Shown: in pieces, positions 63,468 through 64,000 of the stretch
Numbering within the stretch: the first letter of the stretch is position 1
Layout of the letters: each line of letters begins with the position of its first letter
DNA from: Streptomyces hyderabadensis
GTDB taxonomy: Bacteria; Actinomycetota; Actinomycetes; Streptomycetales; Streptomycetaceae
DNA length: 64,000 bases
Reading direction: 5' to 3'
Assembly (NCBI RefSeq): GCF_020404845.1
Contig: NZ_JAIOJZ010000007.1
Location: 124,001-188,000 of the forward strand
Made by a program: the position numbers and the translations under genes
Notes under the pieces: model-generated
Databases searched by the model: none
What the model was told of the DNA's origin: nothing
Seen by the model: only the letters and a program-made list of their open reading frames with translations

Positions 63468-64000
63468 TCAGCCGGTCTGCTCCTGCCAGCCCTGCAGCAC
63501 CGCCTTGAACCGCTGTTGCGTGGTCGGCCAGTCACCGGCCGGTCCGGTCATGTTGAGGGCGTACTCGACGCCGTCGCGGGACAGGTACGTCTGCGACACC
63601 GCACGGCGCGGCCCGGGGAACTCGGTGTCCTTGGCCAGCGCGGTCCAGCCGTACTCCCACCGGGCGCTGTCGCGGTCGCGGTAGGTGACGCGTTCCAGGG
63701 AGATGCGCTGGTAGCCGACCAGCCGCCCGCCGAGTTGCGCGTCCAGGTCCTGCTGGTGCGCGTACGGGTCGTTGTAGTCGGGCGCGGTGTCGACGGACAC
63801 GCGCAGGACGTGCTCGCCGCCGTCGGGGGTGTAGTCGATCTGCCGGAGTTCGCCGCTGTCGCCGTCGAAGTCCGTGCGCTGCCAGTTCTCGGGCAGGTAG
63901 AGGCTGAAACCCAGCGGGTCGTCGCGGCGCACCCAGTCGGCCGGCACGGCGCCGCCGGGTCCCTTGCCGGTCGTAACGGAGGCGGACGGGGAGGGGGAGC
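63468..64000 (-). CDS. C-terminal outer domain of another kinase-type membrane protein, 5' end outside window
   Basis: The frame is open to the right edge (about 176 codons here). It starts with a Ser/Pro/Thr/Gly linker (SPSPSASVTTGKGPGGA) and then a domain WVRRDDPLGFSLYLPENWQR ... IDYTPDGGEHVLRVSVDT ... SQTYLSRDGVEYALNMTG, similar in layout to the outer domain of the kinase at 60480. The gene therefore is probably a third membrane Ser/Thr kinase, whose catalytic part is off-window; the kinase part itself cannot be seen here. Confidence 0.72.
   Translation of the reverse strand, partial: SPSPSASVTTGKGPGGAVPADWVRRDDPLGFSLYLPENWQRTDFDGDSGELRQIDYTPDGGEHVLRVSVDTAPDYNDPYAHQQDLDAQLGGRLVGYQRISLERVTYRDRDSARWEYGWTALAKDTEFPGPRRAVSQTYLSRDGVEYALNMTGPAGDWPTTQQRFKAVLQGWQEQTG

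Overview
This is a very GC-rich chromosomal segment with frequent GTG and TTG starts and strong third-position GC. The gene content (folD, purN-purH, sucC-sucD, icmB, pcrA, guaA, and a run of membrane Ser/Thr kinases) and the order of these genes point to Streptomyces, close to the S. coelicolor/S. lividans layout of the core chromosome. It looks like core sequence: I see no prophage, no integrase, no CRISPR array and no tRNA or rRNA gene. The mobile-type sequence is limited to one MITE-like element and several dispersed palindromic repeats.

Layout. 1-5646 (minus) is a choline-to-glycine-betaine operon (aldehyde dehydrogenase, GMC choline oxidase/dehydrogenase, ABC ATPase, ABC permease running off the left edge), divergent from a MarR-GNAT regulator across a short palindrome. 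6.8-11.4 kb holds mdh (with a MarR-type palindrome upstream), an XRE/DUF2690 membrane protein, and folD with a DUF3017 gene. 11.8-15.6 kb holds a small membrane protein, an FHA-like protein coupled to a kinase whose outer half is a lytic-transglycosylase-like domain, and a small secreted protein. 15.7-24.6 kb holds purN-purH, a DUF4190-like protein, a DUF6350 protein, an XRE-sigma-like fusion and sucC-sucD. 25-34.6 kb holds a secreted Pro/Asp-rich protein and a divergent five-gene module: VWA, DUF5682 and MoxR AAA+ leftward; a SWIM-family protein lacking its zinc finger and DUF5691 rightward. 34.7-38.6 kb holds the MITE, icmB, a lipase-like hydrolase and an M23 peptidase. 38.7-45.6 kb holds pcrA, a c-di-AMP (ydaO-type) riboswitch, two NlpC/P60 hydrolases, a TDT-family transporter and a small membrane protein. 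45.6-49.5 kb is a PspC/LuxR/histidine-kinase three-component envelope-stress module. 49.5-56.8 kb holds DoxX, membrane and metabolic genes, guaA, a chorismate mutase with an apparent Phe/Tyr leader-peptide attenuator, and a sortase substrate. 56.8-64 kb holds a GMC oxidoreductase, an aldehyde dehydrogenase and a kinase cluster that continues off the right edge.

Most interesting signals. (1) The five-gene AAA/VWA module is driven from back-to-back copies of the actinobacterial DNA-damage promoter motif (TTGTCAGTG-N8-TAnnnT, the RecA-NDp/PafBC type); the same motif sits immediately upstream of pcrA. This suggests the module is a damage-responsive system. (2) The chorismate mutase leader peptide contains Phe-Leu-Phe-Thr-Tyr with TTT and TAT codons, then two stacked hairpins, the second a terminator. 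(3) A Ser/Thr kinase is fused to an extracellular lytic-transglycosylase-like domain. (4) CAGGG repeats lie at helical spacing between the PspC gene and its two-component system. (5) A MITE ends exactly in the icmB stop codon. (6) The betaine permease appears to be a tandem duplication. All calls are from reading the sequence; no database search was run.
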